The notes under the pieces were generated by a model. The model was given only the letters and a program-made list of their open reading frames with translations. It did no database searches and was not told where the DNA came from. A program made the translations under genes and the position numbers. Shown in pieces: positions 28,374 to 37,559 of a stretch of 64,000 bases of DNA (position 1 is the stretch's first letter; each line of letters begins with the position of its first letter). This DNA is from an uncultured Clostridia bacterium (GTDB lineage: Bacteria; Bacillota; Clostridia; Christensenellales; Aristaeellaceae). The stretch spans positions 98,467 to 162,466 of the forward strand of contig CAMNEH010000001.1 in assembly GCA_946536315.1 (NCBI GenBank). The letters run 5' to 3'.

Positions 28374-29808
28374 CTGTGTTTCCTCCTTGTAATGGTTCTG
28401 TGGGGTGGTCCTCCTGAGTGTCCGCGGGCAGGGAAAAGAAATCGACCTGACCGACGGGCGGGAGTTCGTGAACGGGATCGGAAGGGACCTCCTGCGCCTG
28501 ACGCAGATGGGTCTCGATCACCCGCGTGCGCTGGGCGGCCTTGTCCAGGCTTTCCGCCGCCTGACGCAGGCGGTTCTGTGTCGCGGCGAGCAGCTCGTGG
28601 AATCGTCCGAAATCGGTGCGCAGGGTCGCGACCATCTTCCAGACCTCGACAGAGCGCTGCTGTACCGCCAACGTGCGGAAGCCAACCTGCAGACTGTTGA
28701 GCAGCGCCGCGAGCGTGGACGGCCCGGCGGGCAGGATGTGCCAGCGGTCCTGCATTTCCTGGGCGAGGCCGGGCGTACGGAGCGCCTCGGCGTAAAGTCC
28801 TTCCGTCGGTAAAAACATGACGGCGAAATCGGTCGTATGGGGCGGAACGACGTATTTGGCGCTGATGCGCTTCGCCTCCGTCAGCATCGCGTCACGCAGC
28901 GCTTTCTCCGCATCGCGCAGGGCGGGGGACGCGCCGGAGCCGCTCAGCGCCGTCAGGCGCTCGTACGGTTCCAGAGGGAATTTGGAATCGATCGGGAGAT
29001 AGACCGGCTGCGCGCCATGACCGGGCAGGCGCACAGCGAATTCCACGCGCTGCCCGCTGCCGGGCGATACCTCGACGTTTTCGGCGTATTGCCCGGGAGA
29101 CATGAACTGCCTGAGCAGCGCGCCGAGCTGAACCTCGCCCCAGATGCCGCGGGTCTTGACGTTGGTCAGCACGTTCTTCAGGTCGCCCACGCCGCTGGCC
29201 AGCGAGCGCATTTCGCCTAAGCCTTTGGCGACGGTCTCCAGCTGCGCGGATACCAGCTGAAAGCTCTCGTTCAGCCGCTTTTCCAGCGTGCGGTGGAGCT
29301 TTTCGTCGACCACCTGGCGCATTTCGTCCAGCTTCCGGCTGTTTTCCTCCCGCAGCGCGCCCATGCTGCGGTCGAGCACGGCGCGCATGTCGGTCAGCTG
29401 TCCGGTCTGCTGCGCCTGCTGTGCGGTCACCTGCGCGGTCAGCGCACTGAATTTCTCATCCAGGGCATGGGCAGCCTGGGCCTCGTGCAGGGCGGTCGCC
29501 TGGCTTTGCCGCAGCAGCCGGGCGTCCATCGTGTCAAATCGCGCTTCCTGCGAGCGGTTCAATTCATGGCCTTCGGTCACGATTTGCTGGCTGATGGCCT
29601 GCCACTGCGCCGCGTATTCTTCACGCGTGACGGTCTGGCGGCGGATTTCGGTCAGGGCGTCCATCATGAGCCGCTCGTGCTGGTCGAGCCGGCGCAGCAG
29701 CCGCTGCGAGCGCCGGCGAATGAGGATCATCAGGATCACCGAAAGCAGCGCCAGCGCGCCGCCAAGGGCGAGCGGGGCCCAATCCGGCCATGTGGAAATA
29801 CCGGGCAT
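28366..29808 (-). CDS. rmuC: DNA recombination protein RmuC
   Basis: N-terminal TM, coiled coil, then GDLKNVLTNVKTRGIWGEVQLGALLRQFMSPGQYAENV and YVVPPHTTDFAVMFLPTEGLYAEAL. Confidence 0.95.
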   Translation of the reverse strand: MPGISTWPDWAPLALGGALALLSVILMILIRRRSQRLLRRLDQHERLMMDALTEIRRQTVTREEYAAQWQAISQQIVTEGHELNRSQEARFDTMDARLLRQSQATALHEAQAAHALDEKFSALTAQVTAQQAQQTGQLTDMRAVLDRSMGALREENSRKLDEMRQVVDEKLHRTLEKRLNESFQLVSAQLETVAKGLGEMRSLASGVGDLKNVLTNVKTRGIWGEVQLGALLRQFMSPGQYAENVEVSPGSGQRVEFAVRLPGHGAQPVYLPIDSKFPLEPYERLTALSGSGASPALRDAEKALRDAMLTEAKRISAKYVVPPHTTDFAVMFLPTEGLYAEALRTPGLAQEMQDRWHILPAGPSTLAALLNSLQVGFRTLAVQQRSVEVWKMVATLRTDFGRFHELLAATQNRLRQAAESLDKAAQRTRVIETHLRQAQEVPSDPVHELPPVGQVDFFSLPADTQEDHPTEPLQGGNTDG

Positions 29809-29809
29809 G

Positions 29810-30409
29810 CTATACCTCTCGCCGGCCTTCCAGGGCCTTGGCGAGGGTGACCTCGTCGGCGTATTCCAGGTCGCTGCCCACGGGCACGCCGTGCGCGATG
29901 CGCGTGACCCGGACGCCGAGCGGCTTGATCAGCCGGGCGATATAGGCGGCGGTCGCCTCGCCCTCGATATCCGGATTCGTCGCGAGGATGACCTCCTGGA
30001 TGGGCTCTGAGGAGAGCCGCGACAGCAGTTCACGGATGCGGATCTGATCGGGACCGACGCCGTTCATGGGGGACAGTGTGCCGCCCAGCACATGGTACAG
30101 GCCCCGGTAATCGCGCATGCGCTCCAGCGCGGCGACATCCTTGGGGTCGCGCACGACGCATAACTGATCGGCGCGGCGTTCGGGATCGGCGCAGATGCTG
30201 CAGAGCTCGTCCTCAGTATAATTGCCGCAGCGCGCGCAGAAATGAATGGCCTTCCGCCCCTCCCACAGCGCCAGGGCAAGGTCGTGTACCTGCTCCTCGG
30301 GCAGGGAAACGATGTGATACGCCAGGCGCATCGCGCTCTTCTGCCCGATCCCGGGCAGGCGCGAGAGCTGCAGGGCGATGCGCTGGATCGGTGCGGACTG
30401 CTGGTTCAT
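29810..30409 (-). CDS. recR: Recombination protein RecR
   Basis: LSRLPGIGQKSAMRLAYH, zinc finger CARCGNYTEDELCSIC, Toprim EVILATNPDIEGEATAAYIARL. Confidence 0.97.
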   Translation of the reverse strand: MNQQSAPIQRIALQLSRLPGIGQKSAMRLAYHIVSLPEEQVHDLALALWEGRKAIHFCARCGNYTEDELCSICADPERRADQLCVVRDPKDVAALERMRDYRGLYHVLGGTLSPMNGVGPDQIRIRELLSRLSSEPIQEVILATNPDIEGEATAAYIARLIKPLGVRVTRIAHGVPVGSDLEYADEVTLAKALEGRREV

Positions 30410-30411
30410 GC

Positions 30412-30747
30412 TTACAGCAGCCCGCCCATGCCGGCCGGGGCCATGCGGTTCATGGTTTCCTCTCGGGTCTTTTCACCGGTGCGAAGGGCTTCATTGACGG
30501 CAGCCATGATCAGGTCCTGCAGCATCTCCACGTCGTCAGGGTCGACCGCCTCAGGCTTGATGGTCAGGCTCAGCAGCTCCCGCTTGCCGGACACCTTGCA
30601 GGTCACCGCGCCGCCGCCGCTGCTCGCCTCATACTCGCGGGCGTCCAGCGCCTCCTGCGCTTCAGTCAGCTGCTGCTGCATCTTCTGCGCCTGGCGCATG
30701 AGCTGCTGCATATTGCCGCCGGGGAAACCGCCAAAATTGTTACGCAT
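30412..30747 (-). CDS. YbaB/EbfC family nucleoid-associated protein
   Basis: [88 protein letters not shown]; start at 30747. Confidence 0.94.
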   Translation of the reverse strand: MRNNFGGFPGGNMQQLMRQAQKMQQQLTEAQEALDAREYEASSGGGAVTCKVSGKRELLSLTIKPEAVDPDDVEMLQDLIMAAVNEALRTGEKTREETMNRMAPAGMGGLL

Positions 30748-30767
30748 TGCAAATAACCTCCTCAGAT

Positions 30768-32582
30768 TCAGGGATTGTATGGATAGGTATACCGGCCGAT
30801 CAGCCATGGCTTGCCATCGTACGCACCATAGGCGTCGCCATATACGCGCAGGGAATCGCCGACTTCCCAGGTATCGTTGGACAGGTTGTCCAGCAGCACC
30901 TTGCGCGACGAAGTCTCCGTGCCGGTTTCCATCAGGGCGCGCTGGGGAGAATCAGATATGATCTCGGTAATCGTGCCCTTGCACACATAGATGGTCGTGG
31001 TACGGACACGGGTCGCCAGGGTATCCAGATACTGCGTATAGTTATACGCGTCCATCGGCCAGGCCCTTGGGGTATAGTTGCGGGCGGACGGCACGTGATA
31101 GACGTCGAAATTGACGACGGTCGTCTGCTTGCCGGGGTAGGAGGCCTCGATGGTGATGGTGTTGGTGCCGATGCGGTTGAATACCGCGGTAAAGCTGAAC
31201 GTGCCCGTAGACAGGAGCTTGCTGGTATCCAGGTCGCGGTGGTCGGACAGGACGCGGATGGTCGCCTTGTTCAGCGTAGTGCCGCTCACGGTCATGGTGT
31301 TGGTGTCGCCGCTCCAGCGCTCGGAGATGGAGGAATCCAGCTCCAGCAATATCGCCTGGGGCTCACGGTACAGCACCATCGTGACGGTATTTTTGCGGTA
31401 ATACTTGGTCTGACATTCGATGACAATGTTGTTTTCGCCGATCGCCTGAACGGTCGCGTTATAGGAAATGAGCCCGTCCTGGGACGAAACGAGGTCGGAG
31501 TAATTCTCGCCGTTGATCGTGACGGTGCTGCCGCGCTCCACCTTGAACTGGATCTGATACTTGGGCCGGCTGTTGACCTCCACGTACAGCACGTCCGGCG
31601 ACACCAGCGTGATCGGTGAGAGGGGAATCTCGATATCGAAGTGGATGGTATCCATCAGGCGCTGCTGTCCGGCGGTCTTCAGGTAAGGCGTCATCGTCAC
31701 GGTGAAGATTTCGTCTTCGATATCGGTCTGATTCTCATACCACTTGTAGTCAGGCACTTCGAAGGTCGCGTAGCCGCCGATGGCGATGCCGGTGGTATGC
31801 AGCTCCTTGATATAGATTTCGCTGCCGTCTTCGGCCGGGATGCGGATGATGTGCGCGGGCAGATCGTCATAGATGGAGGTGGAAATCTGCACGCGGTCCT
31901 GCAGCGGCGCGGTTTCGGCCAGGGAGAAGGGCGGAAGCTTGAAATAATACAGCCCGCCCAGCGTCAGGCCCGCTGCCAGCACCAGGAGGAAGACGATCCT
32001 GAACAGTCGGACCGGACGGAATTGCGGGTGCTGAAACCCGCTGACCGGCTGATCGTCGCTGTAGATGGAGCGCAGCGGCTTGCCGTCGACGCCCAGGGGC
32101 GTGTAGGCGGAGGTGTTCCCCGGCGGGCAGTCGTCATAGTCGATCGGACGCGCCGGCTCGCGCTGCGGCTGATGCTCGGCGAAATTGCCGCGCCGCTGCC
32201 GGCGCGTCGGCTGACGGAGCTCGTCAAGACTGTCGACCACGTAACGCCGGCGGGTGGTGGACTGCTGGACGCGGCCCGCGACCCTGGCGCTGTAGGGCTG
32301 AGTTTCCATGCTGCGCAGGCGGCGCTGCTCTTCCATGCCGCGCAGCTTGCGCGCGCGCAGCTGCTGCATTTCAATCGCGAGTTCGTCGCCTGAATCGGTC
32401 TCCGGCTGTGGTTTTTCAGCGGCGGCGTCAATATCGACAAAAACCTTTTCGCGCCCTTCGTCCTGCGAAAGCTCCTGCCGCCAGTCCGGGCCGGCGGCGT
32501 TATCCGGCGAAAGTGGCTGTCCGCAGCGGAAACACCTGGGCAATGAAGCCTGATTCCAGGCACCGCAACGAGGACACTTCAT
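30768..32582 (-). CDS. Zinc-ribbon, single-TM protein with large extracellular beta-rich (Ig-like) region
   Basis: [48 protein letters not shown], then repeated Ig-like segments. Confidence 0.7.
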   Translation of the reverse strand: MKCPRCGAWNQASLPRCFRCGQPLSPDNAAGPDWRQELSQDEGREKVFVDIDAAAEKPQPETDSGDELAIEMQQLRARKLRGMEEQRRLRSMETQPYSARVAGRVQQSTTRRRYVVDSLDELRQPTRRQRRGNFAEHQPQREPARPIDYDDCPPGNTSAYTPLGVDGKPLRSIYSDDQPVSGFQHPQFRPVRLFRIVFLLVLAAGLTLGGLYYFKLPPFSLAETAPLQDRVQISTSIYDDLPAHIIRIPAEDGSEIYIKELHTTGIAIGGYATFEVPDYKWYENQTDIEDEIFTVTMTPYLKTAGQQRLMDTIHFDIEIPLSPITLVSPDVLYVEVNSRPKYQIQFKVERGSTVTINGENYSDLVSSQDGLISYNATVQAIGENNIVIECQTKYYRKNTVTMVLYREPQAILLELDSSISERWSGDTNTMTVSGTTLNKATIRVLSDHRDLDTSKLLSTGTFSFTAVFNRIGTNTITIEASYPGKQTTVVNFDVYHVPSARNYTPRAWPMDAYNYTQYLDTLATRVRTTTIYVCKGTITEIISDSPQRALMETGTETSSRKVLLDNLSNDTWEVGDSLRVYGDAYGAYDGKPWLIGRYTYPYNP

Positions 32583-32716
32583 GCAAACCTCCCAAATCAA
32601 TCCTTAGCGTCGTACATTCGGGAAGACGGGTGCGTCGTTCCCGTATGTATCTTTCGCTCCATGGGTCCGGGATTCCTGTCCGCAAAAATGTAACAAATGC
32701 GCCGGACACACCTTAT

Positions 32717-32745
32717 ATATTATCAAATCAGCCGAAAAACTTCAA
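32717..32745 (-). promoter_or_regulatory. Predicted sigma-A promoter for the zinc-ribbon-ybaB-recR-rmuC operon
   Basis: Minus strand TTGAAG - 17 nt - TAATAT. Confidence 0.5.
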
Positions 32746-32752
32746 GAATTAT

Positions 32753-32781
32753 TTGACAGTTTGTCCATCAGCGGTTAAAAT
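32753..32781 (+). promoter_or_regulatory. Predicted sigma-A promoter for the degV operon
   Basis: TTGACA - 17 nt - TAAAAT, 38 bp upstream of the ATG. Confidence 0.65.
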
Positions 32782-32818
32782 ATAGCGCGTATTTGTCAGA
32801 GGACAGGAGGGAAAACAG

Positions 32819-33694
32819 ATGGCCTTTTATCTGCTGACCGACGCAGCGTGCGATCTGGATCGCGCCTTTGTGGAAAAACAGGAAAACTTTTACGTGTTTC
32901 CGATGAACTATTCCATCAACGGCAAGGAGTACGAGTTTACGTCCTATGACGGCTCGCCGGCGCTCAAGCTGCTGTACGATCAGATGCGGGACGGCGCTGT
33001 GCCGACCACGGCGCAAATCAATCTGAACGATTACCTGGATGTGTTTACCAGGCTGGTACAGGAAGGGCATGAGGTGCTGTATCTCTGCTTTTCCTCCGGT
33101 CTGTCAGGCACTTACCAGACGGCGGTGCTGGCGCGCAGCATGGTGATGGAAAAGAACCCCGATGCGCGGCTGTACGTGGTGGACACGCTCTGCGCGGCCG
33201 CCGGACAGGGACTGTTGATCTATTTTGCGCTTCAGCAGCGCGACAATGGCATGGATGCCGCTACGCTCGCCGATTGGGTGACCGATAACCGTCAGCACCT
33301 GATGCACTGGTTCACCGTCGACAAGCTGGATTACCTGTATCGCGGCGGCCGCGTCTCCAGGTCCACGGCGCTGATGGGGGACATGCTGCGGATCAAACCG
33401 GTCATGAACGTCAATTTTGAGGGAAAGCTGGTCGCCCAGGACAAGGTGGCCGGCAGGAAACGGTCGCTGAAGGCCATGGCGGAACGCTATGAGCAGACGG
33501 CGGACCGCAGCCGGTGGAACACGGTGGCGATCGCGCATGGCGATTGCGAGGAGGACGCGGAATACCTCTGTGAAAAGGTCAGGCAGATCAATCCGGACGT
33601 ACAGATCCTACGGCTGCGCGTGGGCGCGATCATCGGCTCGCACACCGGTCCGGGCATCATGACACTGTTTTTCTGGAGCAATCAGCCCAGGTGA
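32819..33694 (+). CDS. DegV family fatty-acid-binding protein
   Basis: FYLLTDAACDLDRAF, TTAQINLNDYLDVFTRLVQEGHEVLYLCFSSGLSGTYQTAVLA, GAIIGSHTGPGIMTLFF. Confidence 0.94.
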   Translation: MAFYLLTDAACDLDRAFVEKQENFYVFPMNYSINGKEYEFTSYDGSPALKLLYDQMRDGAVPTTAQINLNDYLDVFTRLVQEGHEVLYLCFSSGLSGTYQTAVLARSMVMEKNPDARLYVVDTLCAAAGQGLLIYFALQQRDNGMDAATLADWVTDNRQHLMHWFTVDKLDYLYRGGRVSRSTALMGDMLRIKPVMNVNFEGKLVAQDKVAGRKRSLKAMAERYEQTADRSRWNTVAIAHGDCEEDAEYLCEKVRQINPDVQILRLRVGAIIGSHTGPGIMTLFFWSNQPR

Positions 33695-33717
33695 TCCGGG
33701 CAAGGGGAGAGAACGAA

Positions 33718-34701
33718 ATGAACATCAAACGCATTCTGGCCGTCCTCGGCGCGTGCCTGCTCTGCTTATCGATGGCTGCAGCGGAAACGCCGGAACTGAC
33801 GATGGAGACGTTTATGCAGGCGAACACGACCCAGGCGCTGCTAAATCGGCATTCCTCTGTGGCGCTGCTTCAGACGCTGAACGACCAGCAGGTCGCGATC
33901 TGGGTCAACCGGGATGTGCGCTACACCGCCTCCAGGTACAGTGCACAGGCGGCGTCGGAGGGCGATACCGAATCCCTGATGACTGCCGGACAGCGTCTGA
34001 TCGTCAGCTATATTCAGTTTGGCCGCGGCGTATACCCGGTGCCGATCCTGGTGCTGGACGCGGGTCTGGGTGAGCCGGTCACCTACAGCGTCGACGACGG
34101 ATACAATACCGATCTGCTGTATGATCCGGACGTGACTGCGAGAGAGACAGTGCAGTCCGTCACGGAGCAGGCGGGACAGCTGACGCTGACGACCAGGCTG
34201 ACCGGCCAGGATTTCATCGACGCCTGGGGGACGCAGCTGCCCGAGGGCAGCTATTGCGAGCTGGTGTATACGCTGGACGCGGAAACACTGGAGCTGCAGA
34301 AGGATACCGAAACAGTGCTTGACAGCGCGGGCCGTCCCCTGACTGAGCAGCCCTTCTACCGCCGCTATGAAGGCCTGCTTCAGAGCAGGCAGCAGGTACT
34401 GTATGATACGCCGATGCCCGAAGATACGGAAAACCTGCTCAAATTCCTGCAGGCGTACGTCAATCCGGCAGAGGGCGAGGGAAGGACCGTGACCTATGTG
34501 TTTGACGCCGGCACTGCCGGTGAACGCCGCGTGACGGCGTCGGTGCAGAAGGGGGTCGCGGTGCTGTTTGAAGCGGGGGACTACGGGTATGATCTTTACC
34601 AGGATCCGGAAATGACGATCCCCGCGCCCAATGATGACCTCGAAAGCGACCGTACGCTCTTCGTCAGGCTGACGAAGACGATGGAAGAGGAGACAGTATG
34701 A
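33718..34701 (+). CDS. Hypothetical secreted protein
   Basis: Signal peptide MNIKRILAVLGACLLCLSMAAAE; no family recognised; overlaps next gene start. Confidence 0.7.
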   Translation: MNIKRILAVLGACLLCLSMAAAETPELTMETFMQANTTQALLNRHSSVALLQTLNDQQVAIWVNRDVRYTASRYSAQAASEGDTESLMTAGQRLIVSYIQFGRGVYPVPILVLDAGLGEPVTYSVDDGYNTDLLYDPDVTARETVQSVTEQAGQLTLTTRLTGQDFIDAWGTQLPEGSYCELVYTLDAETLELQKDTETVLDSAGRPLTEQPFYRRYEGLLQSRQQVLYDTPMPEDTENLLKFLQAYVNPAEGEGRTVTYVFDAGTAGERRVTASVQKGVAVLFEAGDYGYDLYQDPEMTIPAPNDDLESDRTLFVRLTKTMEEETV

Positions 34702-35414
34702 TGCTGAAACGTGGACTGGCGCTGCTGACACTGGCGGTATGCCTGACGGTCGCGTCCGCCGCTGGCGCGGAAAAGGTGCGCACCAAATGGGCACATGCGT
34801 ATCGGTATGGCAACCGTGAGGAGCCGCGCGTGGCCATCACGGTGGATGACTGGATGTATCCGGAAACATGGCTGCCGCAGTTCCTGGAGGTGGCCGAGGA
34901 GTACAATGTCAAGCTGAGCCTGTATCCCAGCGGCTATAACCTGAAGGTGGAGGACCGGGAGATCTGGCAGGCGGCGCTGGATGCCGGGCATGTGATCGGC
35001 TGTCATTTTTTCCAGCACAAGCGCCTGACCCAGCAGAGCCAGCCCCAGGTGGAGAAGGACCTGAAGAAGTTCAGCGACGCGCTGGACGCGACGCTGGGAT
35101 ATCACTATGAGTTTCTGAGCGTTCGCCCGCCCTTTGGCGCCGGCATGGAGCACGGCGGCGGCGGCATGGTGGGCCGCTGGCTGCATCAGCTGGGCTTTGA
35201 CCATATCGTGCTCTGGGACATGGACAATACCGACAGCCTCGATTACGCGCTCAAGAACGTGAAAAACGGATCGATCGTGCTGATGCACGCCAACAGCGCG
35301 GATCTGAAGTTTTTCCGCAAGCTGATGGAGGGTCTCAAGGACCGGAACTATGAATATGTGACGGTCAACGAGCTGCTGAATATCACGGACAGGATGCTTT
35401 ACGTAGAGCAGTGA
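34698..35414 (+). CDS. Secreted polysaccharide-deacetylase (NodB-like) family protein, atypical motif 1
   Basis: Signal peptide; RVAITVDDWMYPETWLPQFLEVAEEYNVKLSLYPSGYNL, AGHVIGCHFFQHKRL, VRPPFGAGM, GSIVLMHAN. Confidence 0.8.
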   Translation: MMLKRGLALLTLAVCLTVASAAGAEKVRTKWAHAYRYGNREEPRVAITVDDWMYPETWLPQFLEVAEEYNVKLSLYPSGYNLKVEDREIWQAALDAGHVIGCHFFQHKRLTQQSQPQVEKDLKKFSDALDATLGYHYEFLSVRPPFGAGMEHGGGGMVGRWLHQLGFDHIVLWDMDNTDSLDYALKNVKNGSIVLMHANSADLKFFRKLMEGLKDRNYEYVTVNELLNITDRMLYVEQ

Positions 35415-35438
35415 CCGGCGGCGGAGCCGCCAAAAATG

Positions 35439-35472
35439 CCGGGACTGCCGCAGTACGCTGCGGCAGTCCCGG
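35439..35472. terminator. Bidirectional terminator-like hairpin
   Basis: Perfect 15-bp stem ccgggactgccgcag-tacg-ctgcggcagtcccgg then tttta; convergent gene boundary. Confidence 0.85.
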
Positions 35473-35474
35473 TT

Positions 35475-35822
35475 TTACGTGAGCCAGCCGGCCCAGACCG
35501 CTTCGTCGACGCCGATGGTGACCTTCTGTCCGTTGCGGACGATCGGCGCGCGCATCAGGGAGGGGTCCTCCATCAGTTCATCGATCAGGGCCTGTTCGTC
35601 ATGCATATAGGCGGCGTAGTGGGACAGGACCTTTGGACTGCTCCGGTCCAGCAGCGCGCCCACGCCGCCCGCGGCGCGGGCGAACAGCTCCAGCTCGCGG
35701 CGTCCCGGCGCGTGGCGGCGCATATCGACCGGTTGAAACGGCACCCGCCGTTCCTTGAAGTATCGCTCCGCCTTCTGTACGTCAAAGCTTCGCTTGACAT
35801 AATAGATCTGGATGTTGGGCAT
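35475..35822 (-). CDS. ArsC/Spx-like family protein lacking cysteines
   Basis: MPNIQIYYVKRSFDVQKAERYFKERRVPFQPVDMRR...LMRAPIVRNGQKVTIGVDEAVWAGWL. Confidence 0.8.
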   Translation of the reverse strand: MPNIQIYYVKRSFDVQKAERYFKERRVPFQPVDMRRHAPGRRELELFARAAGGVGALLDRSSPKVLSHYAAYMHDEQALIDELMEDPSLMRAPIVRNGQKVTIGVDEAVWAGWLT

Positions 35823-35826
35823 GGCG

Positions 35827-36207
35827 TCAGATCTGGTCCGCGCTGAGTACCTGACTCAGGTCGATCGCGTTGGTGCCGTCCGCCCACAGCCGTTCGAGGT
35901 GATAGTACTCGCGGGCTTCGGGGTGGAAGATGTGCACGAGCACCGTGCCGTAATCCATCACAATCCAGCGCCCTTCCTGATACCCCTCGCGCGTGCGCAG
36001 CGGAATGCCGAGCTCCGCCATCTTATCGTCCAGGTCGTCCGCGAGCGATTTGGTCTGCAGCACGCTGCGGCCGCTGGCGATCACCATGTAGTCGGTGATC
36101 ACCGTCAGGTGACTGACGTCGAGCGCGATGATGTCCTGGGCTTTTTTGTCGTCCAGCGCTTTGGCGATCTCTTTGACCAAGATGGGTTCTTCTGCCATGT
36201 TTTTCAT
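35827..36207 (-). CDS. rsfS: Ribosome silencing factor RsfS
   Basis: AKALDDKKAQDIIALDVSHLTVITDYMVIASGRS...WIVMDYGTVLVHIFHPEAREYYHLERLW. Confidence 0.96.
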   Translation of the reverse strand: MKNMAEEPILVKEIAKALDDKKAQDIIALDVSHLTVITDYMVIASGRSVLQTKSLADDLDDKMAELGIPLRTREGYQEGRWIVMDYGTVLVHIFHPEAREYYHLERLWADGTNAIDLSQVLSADQI

Positions 36208-36241
36208 CCTTTCTTCACGGTTTTCAGCTAACGTGCGTCGA

Positions 36242-37420
36242 TCAGGGCAGGCCTGCGTAAGTCAGCGGGAGCAATTCTTCGGGCACCAGCGGTGTGACCC
36301 AGCGCGCGGTCGCGTCCGAAATGGGGTTCAGGTGCTTGCCAGAGCTCAGTACGTACTGCTTGGTCAGGTTCAGGCTGAGCAGAACAGCCGCTTCCAGGCT
36401 GCGCTCCGCCAGCTTGCGCAGCCGTTTGAGGCCGGGATACTGGTCGCGGCCGGGCTCTGTGGCGTCGGCGACGAAAATGCACATTTCCAGCGGAGACATG
36501 CCCGCGCGTCCGACGGTATGGTAGGTGATGGCGTTGAGCACGTCCTGCTGGACGACGCCGAACTGGTTGCGCGCGATCACTGCGCCGACCGGTCCATGCA
36601 GCATGGCGGAACTGCTCAGAAAAGCCGGGTCCGTCATGCCGGCTTCATGCGCGATGCTTAACTGCGCTTCGAAGGGCAGGCATTTCGCGCAGTCGTGCAG
36701 CATGGCGGCCAGCGCGGCCTTGAGCGGATCGATGCCGAAAATGAGCGCCATGCGGACGGCCTGTGTCTTCACCCCGAGGGTGTGCTGCCAGCGCTTGGGG
36801 GTCATCATCTTTTCGACACTCAGGATCCGGCGGTCCAGGTACAGCCAGTGATCGGCGATATAGCCGGCCACGCGCGGGGATAATTCGGTGGGGACGGTAT
36901 ACTCGCGCAGCGCCGCCTGAATGTCGGCGGACGCGCCGGGCGCTTCGGGAACGTCCAGCGTGCGCACGCGCGCGCCGAGTGTGCGGAGACGTTCGAGGGA
37001 CGCGGCCATGTCCACGCCGTTGCGCGGACATACCAGAATGTCGCATAGCCGGAACAAATCCTGCGCCCTGACCCAGTCCGGCAGGGACGCCAGCTTGTCC
37101 GCGCCGACCAGCAGCGTCAGGCGGTCACGGCTGCACTGCTGTTTTTTCAGGCGCTCGACGGTGACAATGGTCGGGGTGCGCTCCTCACGGTGCGCTTCGA
37201 TGTCTGAAACGATGTATCTTGGCTCGCCGGCGAAGCAAAGGCCGCACATGTTGAGGCGGTCCGCCGGCGAAGCGACCATGCCGGGCTTCCGGGCGAGCGG
37301 CTGGGCTGACGGGATGATGAGGACCTGATCCAGCCCCGCGGTGCGCAAAGCGGCTTCCGCCACGGCGAGATGTCCATTGTGCGGGGGATCGAAGCATCCT
37401 CCGAAAATACCAACCTGCAT
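36242..37420 (-). CDS. nadD: Fused nicotinate-nucleotide adenylyltransferase (NadD) and YqeK HD-domain hydrolase
   Basis: MQVGIFGGCFDPPHNGHLAVAEAAL at 37420; C-terminal HD domain RWQHTLGVKTQAVRMALIFGIDPLKAALAAMLHDCAK. Confidence 0.95.
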   Translation of the reverse strand: MQVGIFGGCFDPPHNGHLAVAEAALRTAGLDQVLIIPSAQPLARKPGMVASPADRLNMCGLCFAGEPRYIVSDIEAHREERTPTIVTVERLKKQQCSRDRLTLLVGADKLASLPDWVRAQDLFRLCDILVCPRNGVDMAASLERLRTLGARVRTLDVPEAPGASADIQAALREYTVPTELSPRVAGYIADHWLYLDRRILSVEKMMTPKRWQHTLGVKTQAVRMALIFGIDPLKAALAAMLHDCAKCLPFEAQLSIAHEAGMTDPAFLSSSAMLHGPVGAVIARNQFGVVQQDVLNAITYHTVGRAGMSPLEMCIFVADATEPGRDQYPGLKRLRKLAERSLEAAVLLSLNLTKQYVLSSGKHLNPISDATARWVTPLVPEELLPLTYAGLP

Positions 37421-37446
37421 GGGCCTCACATCCTTCCTGCAAGGAT

Positions 37447-37475
37447 AGTATACCGAATTTTTCAAAGCTTTACAA
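37447..37475 (-). promoter_or_regulatory. Predicted sigma-A promoter for nadD-rsfS
   Basis: Minus strand TTGTAA - 17 nt - TATACT. Confidence 0.6.
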
Positions 37476-37483
37476 GCATCTTA

Positions 37484-37512
37484 TTGAAAAAGAGTCGGGG
37501 GCGGGATATAAT
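37484..37512 (+). promoter_or_regulatory. Predicted sigma-A promoter for the 775-aa secreted protein
   Basis: TTGAAA - 17 nt - TATAAT. Confidence 0.6.
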
Positions 37513-37559
37513 GAACAAAGCCGCGCATCCGATTTGCGCGGTGCGGAAAGGATCAGGTT

